Shown here piece by piece: positions 30,992 through 40,040 of a DNA stretch of 64,000 bases. Every line of letters starts with the position of its first letter. Positions within the stretch are counted from its first letter, which is position 1. The stretch spans positions 372,001 through 436,000 of the forward strand of contig NZ_RCZB01000002.1 of NCBI RefSeq assembly GCF_006438785.1. Direction: 5' to 3'. The DNA comes from Rhodanobacter glycinis (GTDB lineage Bacteria > Pseudomonadota > Gammaproteobacteria > Xanthomonadales > Rhodanobacteraceae). The translations under genes were made by a program, and so were the position numbers. Under the pieces are notes generated by a model that worked only from the letters and a program-made list of their open reading frames with translations, had not been told where the DNA came from and ran no database searches.

Positions 30992-31717
30992 TCAGGGCGC
31001 CGCCTTGAAGGTCACCACCAGCACGTCGCGATGGGCGGGCCGTGCGGGATCCAGCGGCTTCACCGACGTCACGCCATGGAATACGCGGGCATCGTCGACC
31101 AGCGCGGCATCCAGCGCATGGGTGAGCGTGAAACTGCCCAGCAGGCTGCCGTCGTGGGCATGGATGGTGGTGGTGCCGCTTTCGATGTTCTCGCGGTCGA
31201 TCAGCAGTACCAGCACGTAGTCCACACCGTCGCGATGCACACCTTCGGGCGTCGGCTCGCCGGCCTCGTCGGCACGTGCCTCGATGCGGAACTGATGCAC
31301 CTCGACATGCCAGTGGCGGGTGGCGGGCGCCAGCGCACCGAAACAGTCACGGCAGAAGTCGAGGATACGGCGCAGGCTGGCGCCCTCGGCAATCACCGGC
31401 AGCACCGGCTCGAACCAGCGCTGGATGTCGCCCTGCAGGTGGTTGTATTGCAGGCTCTGGTAATGCGGCTGATGCGGCTGGCGCTGCACCTCGCCGTCCG
31501 CGTCGGCGGCGAACGTGGCATGCCGCCGGCGCCGGTGACGGCCGCTGGCGGCGAGATAGCTGTCGGGCGCCAGATCACTCCAGCTGGCAGCAAACGCGGG
31601 CCAGTCGGTCAGCATCGGTGCCTGCAACAGGCTGCGCATGATGTCGGCGGTGACAAAGGCAAAGCCGTCCCGCTGCAGGCGGATTTGCAACGCGCTCGAG
31701 TCGGGGTGGGGAGTCAT
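30992..31717 (-). CDS. 2OG-Fe(II) dioxygenase family protein
   Basis: 241 residues resembling the 2OG-Fe_Oxy_2 family that includes amino-acid hydroxylases and BsmA. Iron ligands are probably the HxD of GVHRDGVDYV and the distal His of RVFHGVTSV; the Arg of AHRDVLVVTF may bind 2-oxoglutarate. Known relatives hydroxylate free amino acids such as isoleucine or methionine. Location beside the methionine operon is suggestive but not proof of substrate. It is transcribed away from the met genes and no riboswitch serves it. Confidence 0.75.
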   Translation of the reverse strand: MTPHPDSSALQIRLQRDGFAFVTADIMRSLLQAPMLTDWPAFAASWSDLAPDSYLAASGRHRRRRHATFAADADGEVQRQPHQPHYQSLQYNHLQGDIQRWFEPVLPVIAEGASLRRILDFCRDCFGALAPATRHWHVEVHQFRIEARADEAGEPTPEGVHRDGVDYVLVLLIDRENIESGTTTIHAHDGSLLGSFTLTHALDAALVDDARVFHGVTSVKPLDPARPAHRDVLVVTFKAAP

Positions 31718-31967
31718 GCGAATACGTTAACAGGCGACGCATGAAGCGGCGATGGCTGGTGCGTGTTGATCTCAACCCGGATGCCTGCACCAGCCAATCC
31801 GGTAACAGGAGGCCCTTGTCGCGCTGTAGCGCCGGCTTGAACAGCCCGGTCCGATGGTACGTGCCGGGGTTGCGCACCCAGCCGCAGGTTCACGGGGGTT
31901 TCCGGGTGATGCTGCAATGCAGCTTACATGTTCGCGTCATGTCACATGCGTTATTACATAAACGCAT
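31718..31967. other. Intergenic DNA between the dioxygenase and met promoter
   Basis: About 250 bases with no supported gene. The right part becomes A+T-rich towards the met promoter (ACATAAACGCATATACGTTT). Confidence 0.4.
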
Positions 31968-31991
31968 ATACGTTTAGATGTTTAGACGTCT
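31968..31991 (+). promoter_or_regulatory. Three tandem met-box-like 8-mers
   Basis: ATACGTTT, AGATGTTT and AGACGTCT lie end to end just before the -35 hexamer. The third is identical to the MetJ consensus 8-mer and the other two match six of eight positions. Either MetJ binds here or another dimeric regulator uses the TAGACGTCTA palindrome. Confidence 0.5.
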
Positions 31992-31992
31992 A

Positions 31993-32023
31993 TTGACATT
32001 GCATAAGGATAGCCTTCAATATC
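31993..32023 (+). promoter_or_regulatory. Promoter of the metX-metB-hom operon
   Basis: A perfect -35 TTGACA (31993-31998) with a weak -10 at 32016-32021 (TTCAAT) or 32018-32023 (CAATAT). Transcription from here would begin just before the riboswitch P1 helix. Confidence 0.6.
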
Positions 32024-32027
32024 CGCT

Positions 32028-32146
32028 TCACTCATCGAGACCGGCGGAGGGATAGGCCCTTTGATGCCGGGGCAACCAGCGGGAAGCGTTCCCGTCACGG
32101 TGCCAAATCCTGCGGAGGCGCCGTGGCGCCACCGAGAGATGGGAGT
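32028..32146 (+). ncRNA. SAM riboswitch (S-box type)
   Basis: Conserved S-box elements in order: CTCATC (P1 5' strand, 32031-32036), CGGAGGGATAGGCCC, TTGATGCCGGGGCAACC, a GCGGGAAGCGTTCCCGT hairpin, GGTGCCAAATCC and P1 3' strand GATGGG (32138-32143). S-adenosylmethionine binding turns off methionine genes in this class. Ends are approximate. Confidence 0.88.
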
Positions 32147-32226
32147 CATTCCTGCCGCAGTTTCGTTGCTGTGCATGCATGACACCCGGCTCCGGCAACC
32201 CGCAGGCGATGCGACCGGAGAACCGC

Positions 32227-33255
32227 ATGACCTTTCAGCCGCTGCCACTCGCCGATCCCGATGCCAGCCATTCGCCGGCACGTTTCCATGCGGAATTGCG
32301 CCGCGAGGACCTGACCGCCCAACGCAGCACGCGGCGACTGGTCATCAGCCCCAAGTACGGCAGCGGCCCGCGCGAGGTCGAGGTGCGCTATCTGTGGTGC
32401 GGCGCGCCGGATGCCCCCACGCTGATCGTGCAGGGCGGCATCTCGGCCGACCGCGACGTCACCGCGCTGGATGGTCATGCCGCACCGGGCTGGTGGCAGG
32501 CGCTGGTCGGCAGCGGTGCGGCGATCGATCTGCAGCGCTGGCGCGTGCTGGCGATCGACTGGCTGACCGCAGACGAACTGGGCGCCGGCTCGGTCTCCAG
32601 CGAGGATCAGGCCGATGCACTGGCCGCGTTGCTGCGGGCGCTGGGCATCCCGCAGGCGCATGCCTTCATCGGTTCGTCGTATGGCGCGATGGTGGCGCTG
32701 GCATTCGCGGCGCGGCATCCGCGCTGCGTGGATCGGCTGGTACTGCTGGCCGGCGCGCATCGCCCGCATCCACTCAGCACGGCGCAGCGCAGCGTGCAGC
32801 GCGGCATCGTGCGGCTGGGCCAGGCCAGCGGTCAGGCCGACGAGGCGCTGGCGTTGGCGCGCCAGCTGGCGATCACCACCTACCGCGGCAGCGGCGAGTT
32901 CGGCCGGCGTTTTGCCGGCGGCCCCGAGTGGCGCGACGAGCGCTTCCATTTTCCGGTCGAGGATTACCTCGAGCATCAGGGCCGCCGCTTCGTCGAGCGC
33001 TTCGACGCCGACCGTTTCCTCGCGCTGTCCGAGTCGATCGACCTGCACGACGTCAAGCCGGAACAGATCCCCACGCCGGCCACGCTGATCGGCTTTCCGT
33101 CCGACCGGCTGGTGCCGCTGGCCGACCTGTGCGAGTTGCAACGTCGTCTGCATGGCCCGGCCACGCTCGAGGTGATCGAGTCGCCGTACGGCCATGACGC
33201 CTTCCTGAAAGAACCCGAGCAGCTCGCGCCGCTGTTGCGCGAAGCACTGGCCTGA
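32227..33255 (+). CDS. metX: Homoserine O-acyltransferase, MetX family
   Basis: 342 residues of the alpha/beta-hydrolase-fold MetX family. Nucleophile elbow FIGSSYGAMVAL (Ser), acid in IGFPSDRLVPL and His in YGHDAFLKEPEQL complete the triad. It acylates homoserine for methionine synthesis. Xanthomonad MetX enzymes may use succinyl-CoA rather than acetyl-CoA, which cannot be decided from the sequence by eye. ATG 32227 has GGAG six bases upstream; earlier starts run back towards the riboswitch. First gene of the SAM-riboswitch operon, 42 bases before metB. Confidence 0.93.
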   Translation: MTFQPLPLADPDASHSPARFHAELRREDLTAQRSTRRLVISPKYGSGPREVEVRYLWCGAPDAPTLIVQGGISADRDVTALDGHAAPGWWQALVGSGAAIDLQRWRVLAIDWLTADELGAGSVSSEDQADALAALLRALGIPQAHAFIGSSYGAMVALAFAARHPRCVDRLVLLAGAHRPHPLSTAQRSVQRGIVRLGQASGQADEALALARQLAITTYRGSGEFGRRFAGGPEWRDERFHFPVEDYLEHQGRRFVERFDADRFLALSESIDLHDVKPEQIPTPATLIGFPSDRLVPLADLCELQRRLHGPATLEVIESPYGHDAFLKEPEQLAPLLREALA

Positions 33256-33297
33256 TTCCCCGTCCCCAGAACACAACGAGAACCGGAGATCCATCCC

Positions 33298-34485
33298 ATG
33301 AGCGAGTCCGCCCCCTGTACCCGCGCCGTGCGCGCCGGCATCGAATCGGACACCCAGCACGGCGCGGTGGTGCCGCCGCTGCACCTGTCGACCAACTACG
33401 CGTTCGAGGGACTCGGCGGCAAGCGCCCGTATGACTACTCGCGCAGCGGCAATCCCACCCGCGACCTGCTCGGCAATGCGCTGGCGGAACTGGAGCAGGG
33501 CGCCGGCGCGGTGGTGACGTCGAGCGGCATGTCGGCGGTGGCGGTGGCGCTGGAACTGGTGCCGGCCGGGGCCACGGTGCTGGCCGCACACGATTGCTAC
33601 GGCGGCACCTGGCGGCTGCTGGATGCGTGGGCGAAGAAGCGTCGCTTCAGCGTAACGTTCGCCGACCTCACCGACAGCGTGGCGCTGGCCGCCGGCCTGG
33701 CGCAGAAGCCCGCGCTGGTGTGGGTGGAGACGCCATCGAATCCGTTGCTGCGGATCACCGACATCCGCCACGTGGCGCAGGCTGCGCATGCGGTCGGCGC
33801 GCTGCTGGTGGTCGACAACACCTTCCTGTCGCCGGCATTGCAGCAGCCGCTGCTGCTCGGCGCGGACGTGGTGGTGCATTCCACCACCAAGTACATCAAC
33901 GGTCACAGCGATGTGGTCGGCGGCGCCGTGGTAGCGCGCGACGTGGCGGTATTCGAGCAGCTGAAATGGTGGGCCAATTGCAACGGCCTCACCGGCGCGC
34001 CGTTCGACAGCTATCTGACCTTGCGTGGCCTGCGCACCCTGTCGGTCCGGCTGCGTCAGCACCAGGAAAACGCGACGCGCATCGCCGAGCAACTGGACGC
34101 CCATGCGGCCGTGCGCAAGGTTTACTACCCCGGCCTGGCCAGTCACGCCGGCCACGCGCTGGCCGCGCGCCAGCAGCAGGGTTTCGGCGCCATGCTCAGC
34201 TTTGAGCTGGAAGGCGATGTGACCCAGATCGAGGCCTTCGTCGATGGCCTGCAGTATTTCTCGCTGGCCGAGTCGCTGGGTGGCGTGGAGAGCCTGATCG
34301 CGCATCCGGCCTCGATGACGCATGCATCGATGGCGCCGGAAGCGCGCCGCACCGCCGGCATCGCCGACAGCCTGCTGCGCCTGTCGGTGGGCATCGAGGA
34401 CGGCGACGACCTGCTGCGCGATCTCGATGCGGCGCTGCTGCGTGCGATCACCGTGGAAAAATCCAAACGTCGGGTGATTGCATGA
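33298..34485 (+). CDS. metB: Cystathionine gamma-synthase / O-succinylhomoserine sulfhydrylase
   Basis: 395 residues of the Cys/Met-metabolism PLP enzyme family. PLP lysine in VVHSTTKYINGHSD, substrate-loop YSRSGNPTRD and the C-terminal SLGGVESLIAHPASMTHASM. It joins the activated homoserine made by MetX to cysteine (giving cystathionine) or to sulfide (giving homocysteine); the family cannot be split reliably by eye. It overlaps hom by ATGA, so translation of the two is coupled. Confidence 0.93.
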   Translation: MSESAPCTRAVRAGIESDTQHGAVVPPLHLSTNYAFEGLGGKRPYDYSRSGNPTRDLLGNALAELEQGAGAVVTSSGMSAVAVALELVPAGATVLAAHDCYGGTWRLLDAWAKKRRFSVTFADLTDSVALAAGLAQKPALVWVETPSNPLLRITDIRHVAQAAHAVGALLVVDNTFLSPALQQPLLLGADVVVHSTTKYINGHSDVVGGAVVARDVAVFEQLKWWANCNGLTGAPFDSYLTLRGLRTLSVRLRQHQENATRIAEQLDAHAAVRKVYYPGLASHAGHALAARQQQGFGAMLSFELEGDVTQIEAFVDGLQYFSLAESLGGVESLIAHPASMTHASMAPEARRTAGIADSLLRLSVGIEDGDDLLRDLDAALLRAITVEKSKRRVIA

Positions 34486-35621
34486 GTGCGGTACTGGATG
34501 TCGAGGCCACTGTGGGAGCGACTTCAGTCGCGACTGTTCCGCGAGCTGTGATCGCGACTGAAGTCGCTCCCGCAAAAGCGTCGGGTGCTCCCACCATCGC
34601 GGTGGTGCTGCTCGGTACCGGCGTGGTCGGCGGCGCATTGCTGAAACTGCTCAACACGCCGGCTGCGGCATCGTTGCGCCTGGTCGGCGCCGCCAATTCG
34701 CGCCGGCAGCAGACCGATCCCGTCAGTCTGGCCAGTCGCAGCCTGCGCGAGCAGCTGAACCACCAGGGTGATGCACGCGACAACGCCGGCCTGCTCGCCG
34801 CACTCGATGCCGGCGGCGCGGCAGTCCGGGTGATCGTCGATGCCACCGCCAGCGCGCCGCTGGCGTCGCGCCACGCCGAATGGCTGGCGCGCGGTTATCA
34901 CGTGGTCACCGCGAACAAGGCACTGGCCGGTGGCGAACTGACCGGCTGGCGCGCGCTGCAGGCGGCGCTGGCGCACGGTGGCTGCTATGGCGATGCGGCC
35001 ACGGTCGGTGCCGGCCTGCCGGTGTTGTCCACATTGCGTCGCCTGCGCAGCTGCGGCGACAGCCTGCTCACCCTGGAAGGCGTGTTCTCCGGCTCGCTGT
35101 CGTGGCTGTTCAATCAATACGACGGCAGCCGACCGTTCTCCGCACTGCTGCGCGAGGCGCGTCAGCTGGGTTACACCGAGCCGGATCCGCGCTCGGACCT
35201 TTCCGGTGAGGATGTCGCCCGCAAGCTGCTGATCATCGCCCGCAGCGCCGGCTTCTCGCTCGGCACCGACGAGGTAGACGTGCAGGGTCTGGTACCCGAG
35301 GCGCTGCGCGCGCTGGATACGGAGTCTTTCCTCGCGCGACTGGAGGAACTGGATGAGCCGCTGGCGAAGTTGCATGCCGACGCGAAGTCGCGCGGCTGCG
35401 TGCTGCGCTTCCTCGCCCGGCTCAACCAGCGCGGCCGCGCCCGCGTCGGCCTGGTCGAGGTGCCACTGACCCATCCGGCCGCACGCCTGTACGGCACCGA
35501 CAACCAGTTCGCGCTCACCACCACTCGCTACAACACCCAGCCCCTGGTGATCCAGGGGCCGGGTGCGGGACCGGAAGTGACGGCGCAGGCACTGCTTGGG
35601 GATGTGCTGGCGCTGGTTTGA
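34482..35621 (+). CDS. hom: Homoserine dehydrogenase
   Basis: 379 residues, monofunctional, with no aspartokinase or ACT domain. NAD(P)-binding IAVVLLGTGVVGGALLKLL (about residue 40), VTANKALAGG, catalytic-region GVFSGSLSWLF and YTEPDPRSDLSGEDVARKLL. It reduces aspartate semialdehyde to homoserine, feeding MetX in the same operon. The first ~35 residues are not part of the enzyme fold: codons ~11-31 are made by a REP palindrome (34514-34571) that stays open in this frame. The ATG at 34482 overlaps the metB stop; a later GTG near 34600 is too close to the Rossmann strand to be likely. Confidence 0.93.
   Translation: MSAVLDVEATVGATSVATVPRAVIATEVAPAKASGAPTIAVVLLGTGVVGGALLKLLNTPAAASLRLVGAANSRRQQTDPVSLASRSLREQLNHQGDARDNAGLLAALDAGGAAVRVIVDATASAPLASRHAEWLARGYHVVTANKALAGGELTGWRALQAALAHGGCYGDAATVGAGLPVLSTLRRLRSCGDSLLTLEGVFSGSLSWLFNQYDGSRPFSALLREARQLGYTEPDPRSDLSGEDVARKLLIIARSAGFSLGTDEVDVQGLVPEALRALDTESFLARLEELDEPLAKLHADAKSRGCVLRFLARLNQRGRARVGLVEVPLTHPAARLYGTDNQFALTTTRYNTQPLVIQGPGAGPEVTAQALLGDVLALV
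34514..34571. repeat. REP-type palindrome inside the hom coding frame
   Basis: GGGAGCGACTTCAGTCGCGA (34514-34533) and its perfect 20-base reverse complement (34552-34571) surround an 18-base loop. The sequence type is the GGGAGCGAC..GTCGCGAC REP seen in pseudomonads and xanthomonads, here within translated DNA. Confidence 0.88.
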
Positions 35622-35675
35622 GGATGTCGCTGCAGGGACTTGGCGCGGCCGTTTGTCCGGCCGTTGCCGGCACGC

Positions 35676-36272
35676 TCATTTTGCCGCGATCGCCTCGACC
35701 TGGATGCGCAGCGTCACGTCCATCTTGAACCCGTAGTCCTTGCCGGCTGCCATGCCGTAGTCGTCGCGCTTGAACGTGGCCAGTGCGTCGGCGCCGCAGA
35801 CCTCGCGTTTGAGCATCGGATGCGGCATGCACTTGAAGCCCTTGATCTTCAGATCCAGCGGGCGGGTGACGCCGTGCAGGGTCAGCTTGCCCACGACCTG
35901 GGTCGGTGCGCCATGGACGAAACCGGCGAGCTTGCCGGTGTAGCGCGCGGCCGGATACTTGTCCGACTCGAACAGCTCCTTGCCCTGGGCGCCCTCGTTC
36001 AGTGCATCCTGGCCGAAGTCAGCGCTGTGCATGTCCACGGTGACGTCGACCGTGCCGGCGCCGGCGGCCTTGTCCAGGGTGATCGTGCCGGTACTGTGGT
36101 TGAACTTGCCGCGCCATACCGACAAGCCGCCCATATGATCTGCCTCGAAGCTGGGATAGGTGTGGTCGGGGTCGATGTTGTAGGTCACCGTGGTGGCCGA
36201 CGCGGCGCCGGCGAGCGATAGCAGCGCGATCAGCCCGAGGCTGCGGAACAGGGAAAGAGTCGTGGCGGGCAT
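35676..36272 (-). CDS. YceI-family periplasmic protein
   Basis: 198 residues with a signal peptide ([15 protein letters not shown]). The YceI lipocalin-like barrel is clear: [65 protein letters not shown]. Family members bind isoprenoid chains such as ubiquinone-8/polyprenols in the periplasm. Three Cys/Met-rich positions ([14 protein letters not shown]) are unusual relative to the two other YceI proteins in the window. It is convergent with hom. Confidence 0.88.
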   Translation of the reverse strand: MPATTLSLFRSLGLIALLSLAGAASATTVTYNIDPDHTYPSFEADHMGGLSVWRGKFNHSTGTITLDKAAGAGTVDVTVDMHSADFGQDALNEGAQGKELFESDKYPAARYTGKLAGFVHGAPTQVVGKLTLHGVTRPLDLKIKGFKCMPHPMLKREVCGADALATFKRDDYGMAAGKDYGFKMDVTLRIQVEAIAAK

Positions 36273-36302
36273 GGTTTCTCCGTGGTTGTTGGTAGGTGGG
36301 GT

Positions 36303-36842
36303 TCAGAGCTTCGACTGCGCTGGCGCAGCGTCGTGGCCGAGGGGATCGGAAAGATGTTCATGCGCGACCAGCCAGCGACCGTCGATCCGATGCAGCCCCA
36401 TCGTCACGCGCACCCACAGCTCGACCGCCATGCCACGCATGTTGATGCCACTGAAGCGCTGCAGGTAGCGGGCGCACGCAGTGTCGCCGATGGTCGATAT
36501 GTCGGGCTCGTGCACCTCGCAGTCGAGCGGACCGGCGAACGCCGCGAACCAGTACTCCAGCTGTTCCCTGATCGCGGCCGCATCGGGCCGGCGCAACGGC
36601 GCGACGATGCCGAACGCGCGTATGTCGGGTACGTTGCACGCCATCACCGCGTCGGCGTCCTTCCGGCGGATGGCATCGGCCTGGGCATGAATGACGTGGC
36701 GAACTGCGCGCCCGGCGTCGTCTGCACCGGACGGACGCCGATGCGTGCTTTCGCCCGCACGATCCGCAATGCCTTCGCGGTCATCCGGCAGGCTGCTCGC
36801 GATGCACTCGGTGTCCCGCTGTGCGATGGTCAGTGCAGGCAT
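36303..36842 (-). CDS. NTF2-like (SnoaL/DUF4440-type) protein
   Basis: 179 residues. The C-terminal ~125 residues form an NTF2-like cone: HVIHAQADAIRRKDADAVM, YWFAAFAGPL, ELWVRVTMGLHRIDGRWLVA and HEHLSDP. The first ~50 residues are charged and look disordered. Such proteins serve as small-molecule binding or isomerase-like domains; no catalytic residue can be assigned. GGAG lies seven bases before ATG 36842. It is 30 bases upstream of the YceI gene on the same strand and may be co-transcribed. Confidence 0.7.
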   Translation of the reverse strand: MPALTIAQRDTECIASSLPDDREGIADRAGESTHRRPSGADDAGRAVRHVIHAQADAIRRKDADAVMACNVPDIRAFGIVAPLRRPDAAAIREQLEYWFAAFAGPLDCEVHEPDISTIGDTACARYLQRFSGINMRGMAVELWVRVTMGLHRIDGRWLVAHEHLSDPLGHDAAPAQSKL

Positions 36843-36944
36843 CCCCGTTCTCCTTTGCAATGGTCAGCCCGCCAAAGTGGGCTCTTGCAGCAATGACGAA
36901 CGGCGTGGCGGACTTTCGACATGCCGGCCGGCATATCCCGAAAC

Positions 36945-36977
36945 AAAAAAACGCGCGGCTCGGCGCCACGCGTTTTT
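36945..36977 (-). terminator. Terminator downstream of the APC permease
   Basis: AAAAAACGCG ... CGCGTTTTT with a GC-rich inner stem, 25 bases past the permease stop; symmetrical, so usable from both sides. Confidence 0.8.
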
Positions 36978-37001
36978 CGTCACCACACGATGAGCCGCGA
37001 C

Positions 37002-38666
37002 TCAGTGCCCGGTGACGCGCTCGGCGCTTTCCTCGTCCGGCGGCACCAGCGGCGCGTCCGGATCGATGCGCGCCTCCATCTGCGCGGCCTCCACCGACGG
37101 CGTGCGCCAGCCGGACTTCACGCCCCACACGTAGAACACCAGGCCGATCACTGCGACCACGGCCAGATCCCAGCCGTAGGGCAGGTAGCCGAGGCCGCCG
37201 AACTTGGTGCTGCCCACGCGCGAGACGACCGCCAGCGTGATCAGGTAGAACACCAGCCACCAGGCGCCCTTCATCTGCTTGCCGAACTCATGCCAGCCGC
37301 TCTTGTACTGGTAGTACAGGTACACCGGCAGCGCCACCACCATCAGCAGGATGATCTCACCGGTCAGCGGCCACTTGGCCCAGTACAGCAGTTCGGCGGA
37401 CATGATGAAGGCGATGCCGGCGATGATGGGCAGGCCGACCAGGCGAAATGGGCGATGCAGTTCCGGCGCGGTGCGGCGCAGCGTCATCACGCTGACCGGG
37501 CCGGTGAGGTAGGAGATGATCGTGGCCACCGAGATCACCGCGGCCAGCGAATCCCAGCCGCGGAAAAAGAACAGGAACAGGAACGACACCACCAGGTTCA
37601 GCCACATCGCCGGGCGCGGCACGCCCCACTTCGGATGCACCATGCCGAAGATCTTCGGCAGCGTGCCGTTGCGCTCCATGCCGTAGATCATGCGGGCGGT
37701 GGAGGCGGTGTAGGTCATGCCGGTACCGCTGGGGCTGACGAACGCATCGGCGTACAGCAGGATCGCCAGCCAGTTGAGGTTGACGATGATCGCCAGCTCG
37801 GCGAACGGCGAGCTGAAGTCGATGCCATGCCAGCCGGCCTTGGTCAGCATGTCCGGCGGCACCGCGCCGAGGAAGGCGATCTGCAGCAGCACGTAGATCA
37901 CCGTGGCGATCACGATCGCGCCGATGATCGCGAATGGAATGCTGCGACCGGGATTGCGCGCTTCGCCGGCCAGGTTCACCGGGCTCTGGAAGCCGTTGAA
38001 GCTGAATACGATGCCGGCGGTGGCCACGGCCGTGAGGATCGCCGCGAAATCGTTCGCGTGGTGGCCGCCATTGGCGCCGACCGAGAAATTCTCGGAGTGG
38101 AAGCCGCTGGCGATCAACGCCACGCCGGTCGCTGCCGGAATCACCATCTTGATGATGGTGATCACGCTGTTGGAGCGGGCGAACAGCTTCACGCTCCAGA
38201 AGTTGAGCAGGAAATAGACCACCACCAGCACCGCCGCGAAGCCGAGCCCCAGGTGGCTCAGCTCACCGTGCTGGCCGGGCGCCTTGTGGTAAAGGTCCTG
38301 TGCCCACTGCCACTGCCAGCCGGACATGTACTGCACCGAAGCCTCGGCCTCGATCGGAATCACCGAGACGATCGCGATCCAGTTGGCCCAGCCGGCGATG
38401 AAACCGACCAGCGACCCGTGCGAGTAGTGACCGTAGCGCACCATGCCGCCGGATTCGGGAAACATTGCGCCCAGCTCGGCGTAGGTCAGCGCGATCGTCA
38501 TGATGATCGCCGCGCCCAGCACCCACGCCCAGACTGCACCGGGGCCGGCCAGCTTGGCGGCGTTCCATGCGCCGAACAGCCAGCCGGAACCAATGATCGA
38601 GCCGAGGCCGGTGTACATGAGGGCCATCGGGCCGACATCGCGGTGAATCGCGCGTTCCTGGGACAT
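37002..38666 (-). CDS. APC-superfamily amino-acid permease
   Basis: 554 residues with about twelve transmembrane helices. The helix-1 signature is YTGLGSIIGSGWLFGAW, followed by AELGAMFPESGGMVRYGHYS and FSFNGFQSPVNLAGEARNPG. It imports or exchanges amino acids or polyamines with H+; the substrate cannot be predicted. The C-terminal tail is hydrophilic (QMEARIDPDAPL). GAGGAG lies five bases before ATG 38666. The untranslated leader can form two hairpins (38728-38761). Confidence 0.9.
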   Translation of the reverse strand: MSQERAIHRDVGPMALMYTGLGSIIGSGWLFGAWNAAKLAGPGAVWAWVLGAAIIMTIALTYAELGAMFPESGGMVRYGHYSHGSLVGFIAGWANWIAIVSVIPIEAEASVQYMSGWQWQWAQDLYHKAPGQHGELSHLGLGFAAVLVVVYFLLNFWSVKLFARSNSVITIIKMVIPAATGVALIASGFHSENFSVGANGGHHANDFAAILTAVATAGIVFSFNGFQSPVNLAGEARNPGRSIPFAIIGAIVIATVIYVLLQIAFLGAVPPDMLTKAGWHGIDFSSPFAELAIIVNLNWLAILLYADAFVSPSGTGMTYTASTARMIYGMERNGTLPKIFGMVHPKWGVPRPAMWLNLVVSFLFLFFFRGWDSLAAVISVATIISYLTGPVSVMTLRRTAPELHRPFRLVGLPIIAGIAFIMSAELLYWAKWPLTGEIILLMVVALPVYLYYQYKSGWHEFGKQMKGAWWLVFYLITLAVVSRVGSTKFGGLGYLPYGWDLAVVAVIGLVFYVWGVKSGWRTPSVEAAQMEARIDPDAPLVPPDEESAERVTGH

Positions 38667-39130
38667 GGAGACTCCTCTGCACGGGCGCGCGATGCGCCCC
38701 AAAGTGGGTGATGGTTGCAGAGTTGGGCGTGGGATGTCACCCACGGGGGGCCATTTGGCCCGGTCGCTATCAGGCGCCACGAATGAGTTGCCGTCCGGCG
38801 AATGCAAGGAGGGCCACACAACAGCGAAGCTGGTCGTCGGCAACTGCGCCCCTGGATACTGCAGTGAAGCTCATGGCAGGAGGTTTCGCGACACCGTCGG
38901 CGCCCGAGTCACTTTTTTCGGTTGCGTGGTAAAGAGCCCCTGACTTCGTGGCTACCGCGCGCTGTCCGAAGCGCACTGGTCGCAGGCGACCCGCTCGTGC
39001 TCGAAGACAGCCGTGCGTTGCATCGTTCGTGTTGGTCCCCGTGGCAGGGACGAGCGACTAACTCAGTGGAAGGCAGCGAACCCATCTGGCGAGGCGTGCA
39101 GCAAGTAGCCGCATGAGAGGCTCCTCGCGC
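38667..39130. other. Intergenic region, 464 bases
   Basis: Near the permease it contains two adjacent hairpins: CGTGGG-N6-CCCACG (38728-38745) and GGGCCA-TT-TGGCCC (38748-38761). The rest shows no gene, RNA or repeat that I can support. Confidence 0.4.
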
Positions 39131-39910
39131 TCAGATACGAAGTGACTTGTAGAGCATGAAAATCGCGACCACGATGATGACCACGGCAAAGATCAGATTG
39201 AGCGCGCCGCGCGTCCTTGCCAGCCGCTTGGCACCCAGGGTGCCAAGCCAGCCGCCTACGATACCGCCCCCGATGAATTCGACCGCGACGCGCCAGTCGA
39301 TCAGGCCCGAGACGGCGTAGTTGATGGTGGTGGTTAGCCCGAATGCGCCTACCGAGAAAAGCGATGTGCCGATGGCATTGATGATCTCCATGCCGCTGGC
39401 GAACATCAGCCCCGGCACGATCAGGAAACCGCCGCCAATGCCGAAGAACCCGGACAGGCCGCCCGCGCCCAGCCCCACGGCGCCAAGCCGGGAATTCATA
39501 TGCGGCAGCGGGTAGCGATTCGCGCTGCCACCGCGCCGCCCGCGCAGCATCAGGCCGGCGACAACCAGCATCAGCAGCGCGAACAGCACCAGCAGATGTT
39601 GCCCGTTGACCGCCTTGCCCAGAGTCGATCCCACGTAGGCGCCTATGATGCCGGTCGCCGCGAACACAAACGCGACCTTCCAGCGCACGTGCCCGGCGCG
39701 CGCGTGCGGCACCAAGTTGGCAAACGCATTGACCGCCACCGCCAAGGCGCTGGTGCCGATCGCCACGTGCGGGTCGTGCACGCCGACCACGTACAGCACC
39801 AGGGGCGTAGCCAGGATCGAGCCACCACCGCCGATCAGCGCCAGCGAGAAGCCAACCAGCGAGCCGCACAGGATGGCCAGCAAGGCTTGGGTCAGAAGGA
39901 CGGATGCCAT
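39131..39910 (-). CDS. TSUP-family permease (TauE/SafE)
   Basis: 259 residues, about eight transmembrane helices in two related halves. Glycine-rich motifs LALIGGGGSILATPLVLYVV and LSGFFGIGGGFLIVPGLMF are diagnostic of TSUP. Members move sulfite, sulfoacetate, thiosulfate or other sulfur species. Together with the DUF442 protein and a BigR-type regulator it matches the known bigR/sqr-type sulfide-detoxification gene sets, where a TSUP permease exports sulfite. Last gene of the co-directional cluster. Confidence 0.9.
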   Translation of the reverse strand: MASVLLTQALLAILCGSLVGFSLALIGGGGSILATPLVLYVVGVHDPHVAIGTSALAVAVNAFANLVPHARAGHVRWKVAFVFAATGIIGAYVGSTLGKAVNGQHLLVLFALLMLVVAGLMLRGRRGGSANRYPLPHMNSRLGAVGLGAGGLSGFFGIGGGFLIVPGLMFASGMEIINAIGTSLFSVGAFGLTTTINYAVSGLIDWRVAVEFIGGGIVGGWLGTLGAKRLARTRGALNLIFAVVIIVVAIFMLYKSLRI

Positions 39911-40040
39911 GGACGCTCCAAGGTGCGGTCATTCCTGCCGCACGCGAAAAATTCCAGGTCGGGCGGCCATCATCGTACGGGCGAGCTGGTCGTTGATCGA
40001 CCGCATGCAGCTGGGCGCGCGAGCGCATGGCCCGCGGTAC

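Noticed and set aside
31741..31977. 78-codon plus-strand frame before the met promoter
   Set aside because: No ribosome site, no domain, and it runs into the regulatory repeats.
32146..34638. Open frame of 830 codons on the minus strand
   Set aside because: Antisense to metX, metB and the start of hom, which all show intact catalytic motifs.
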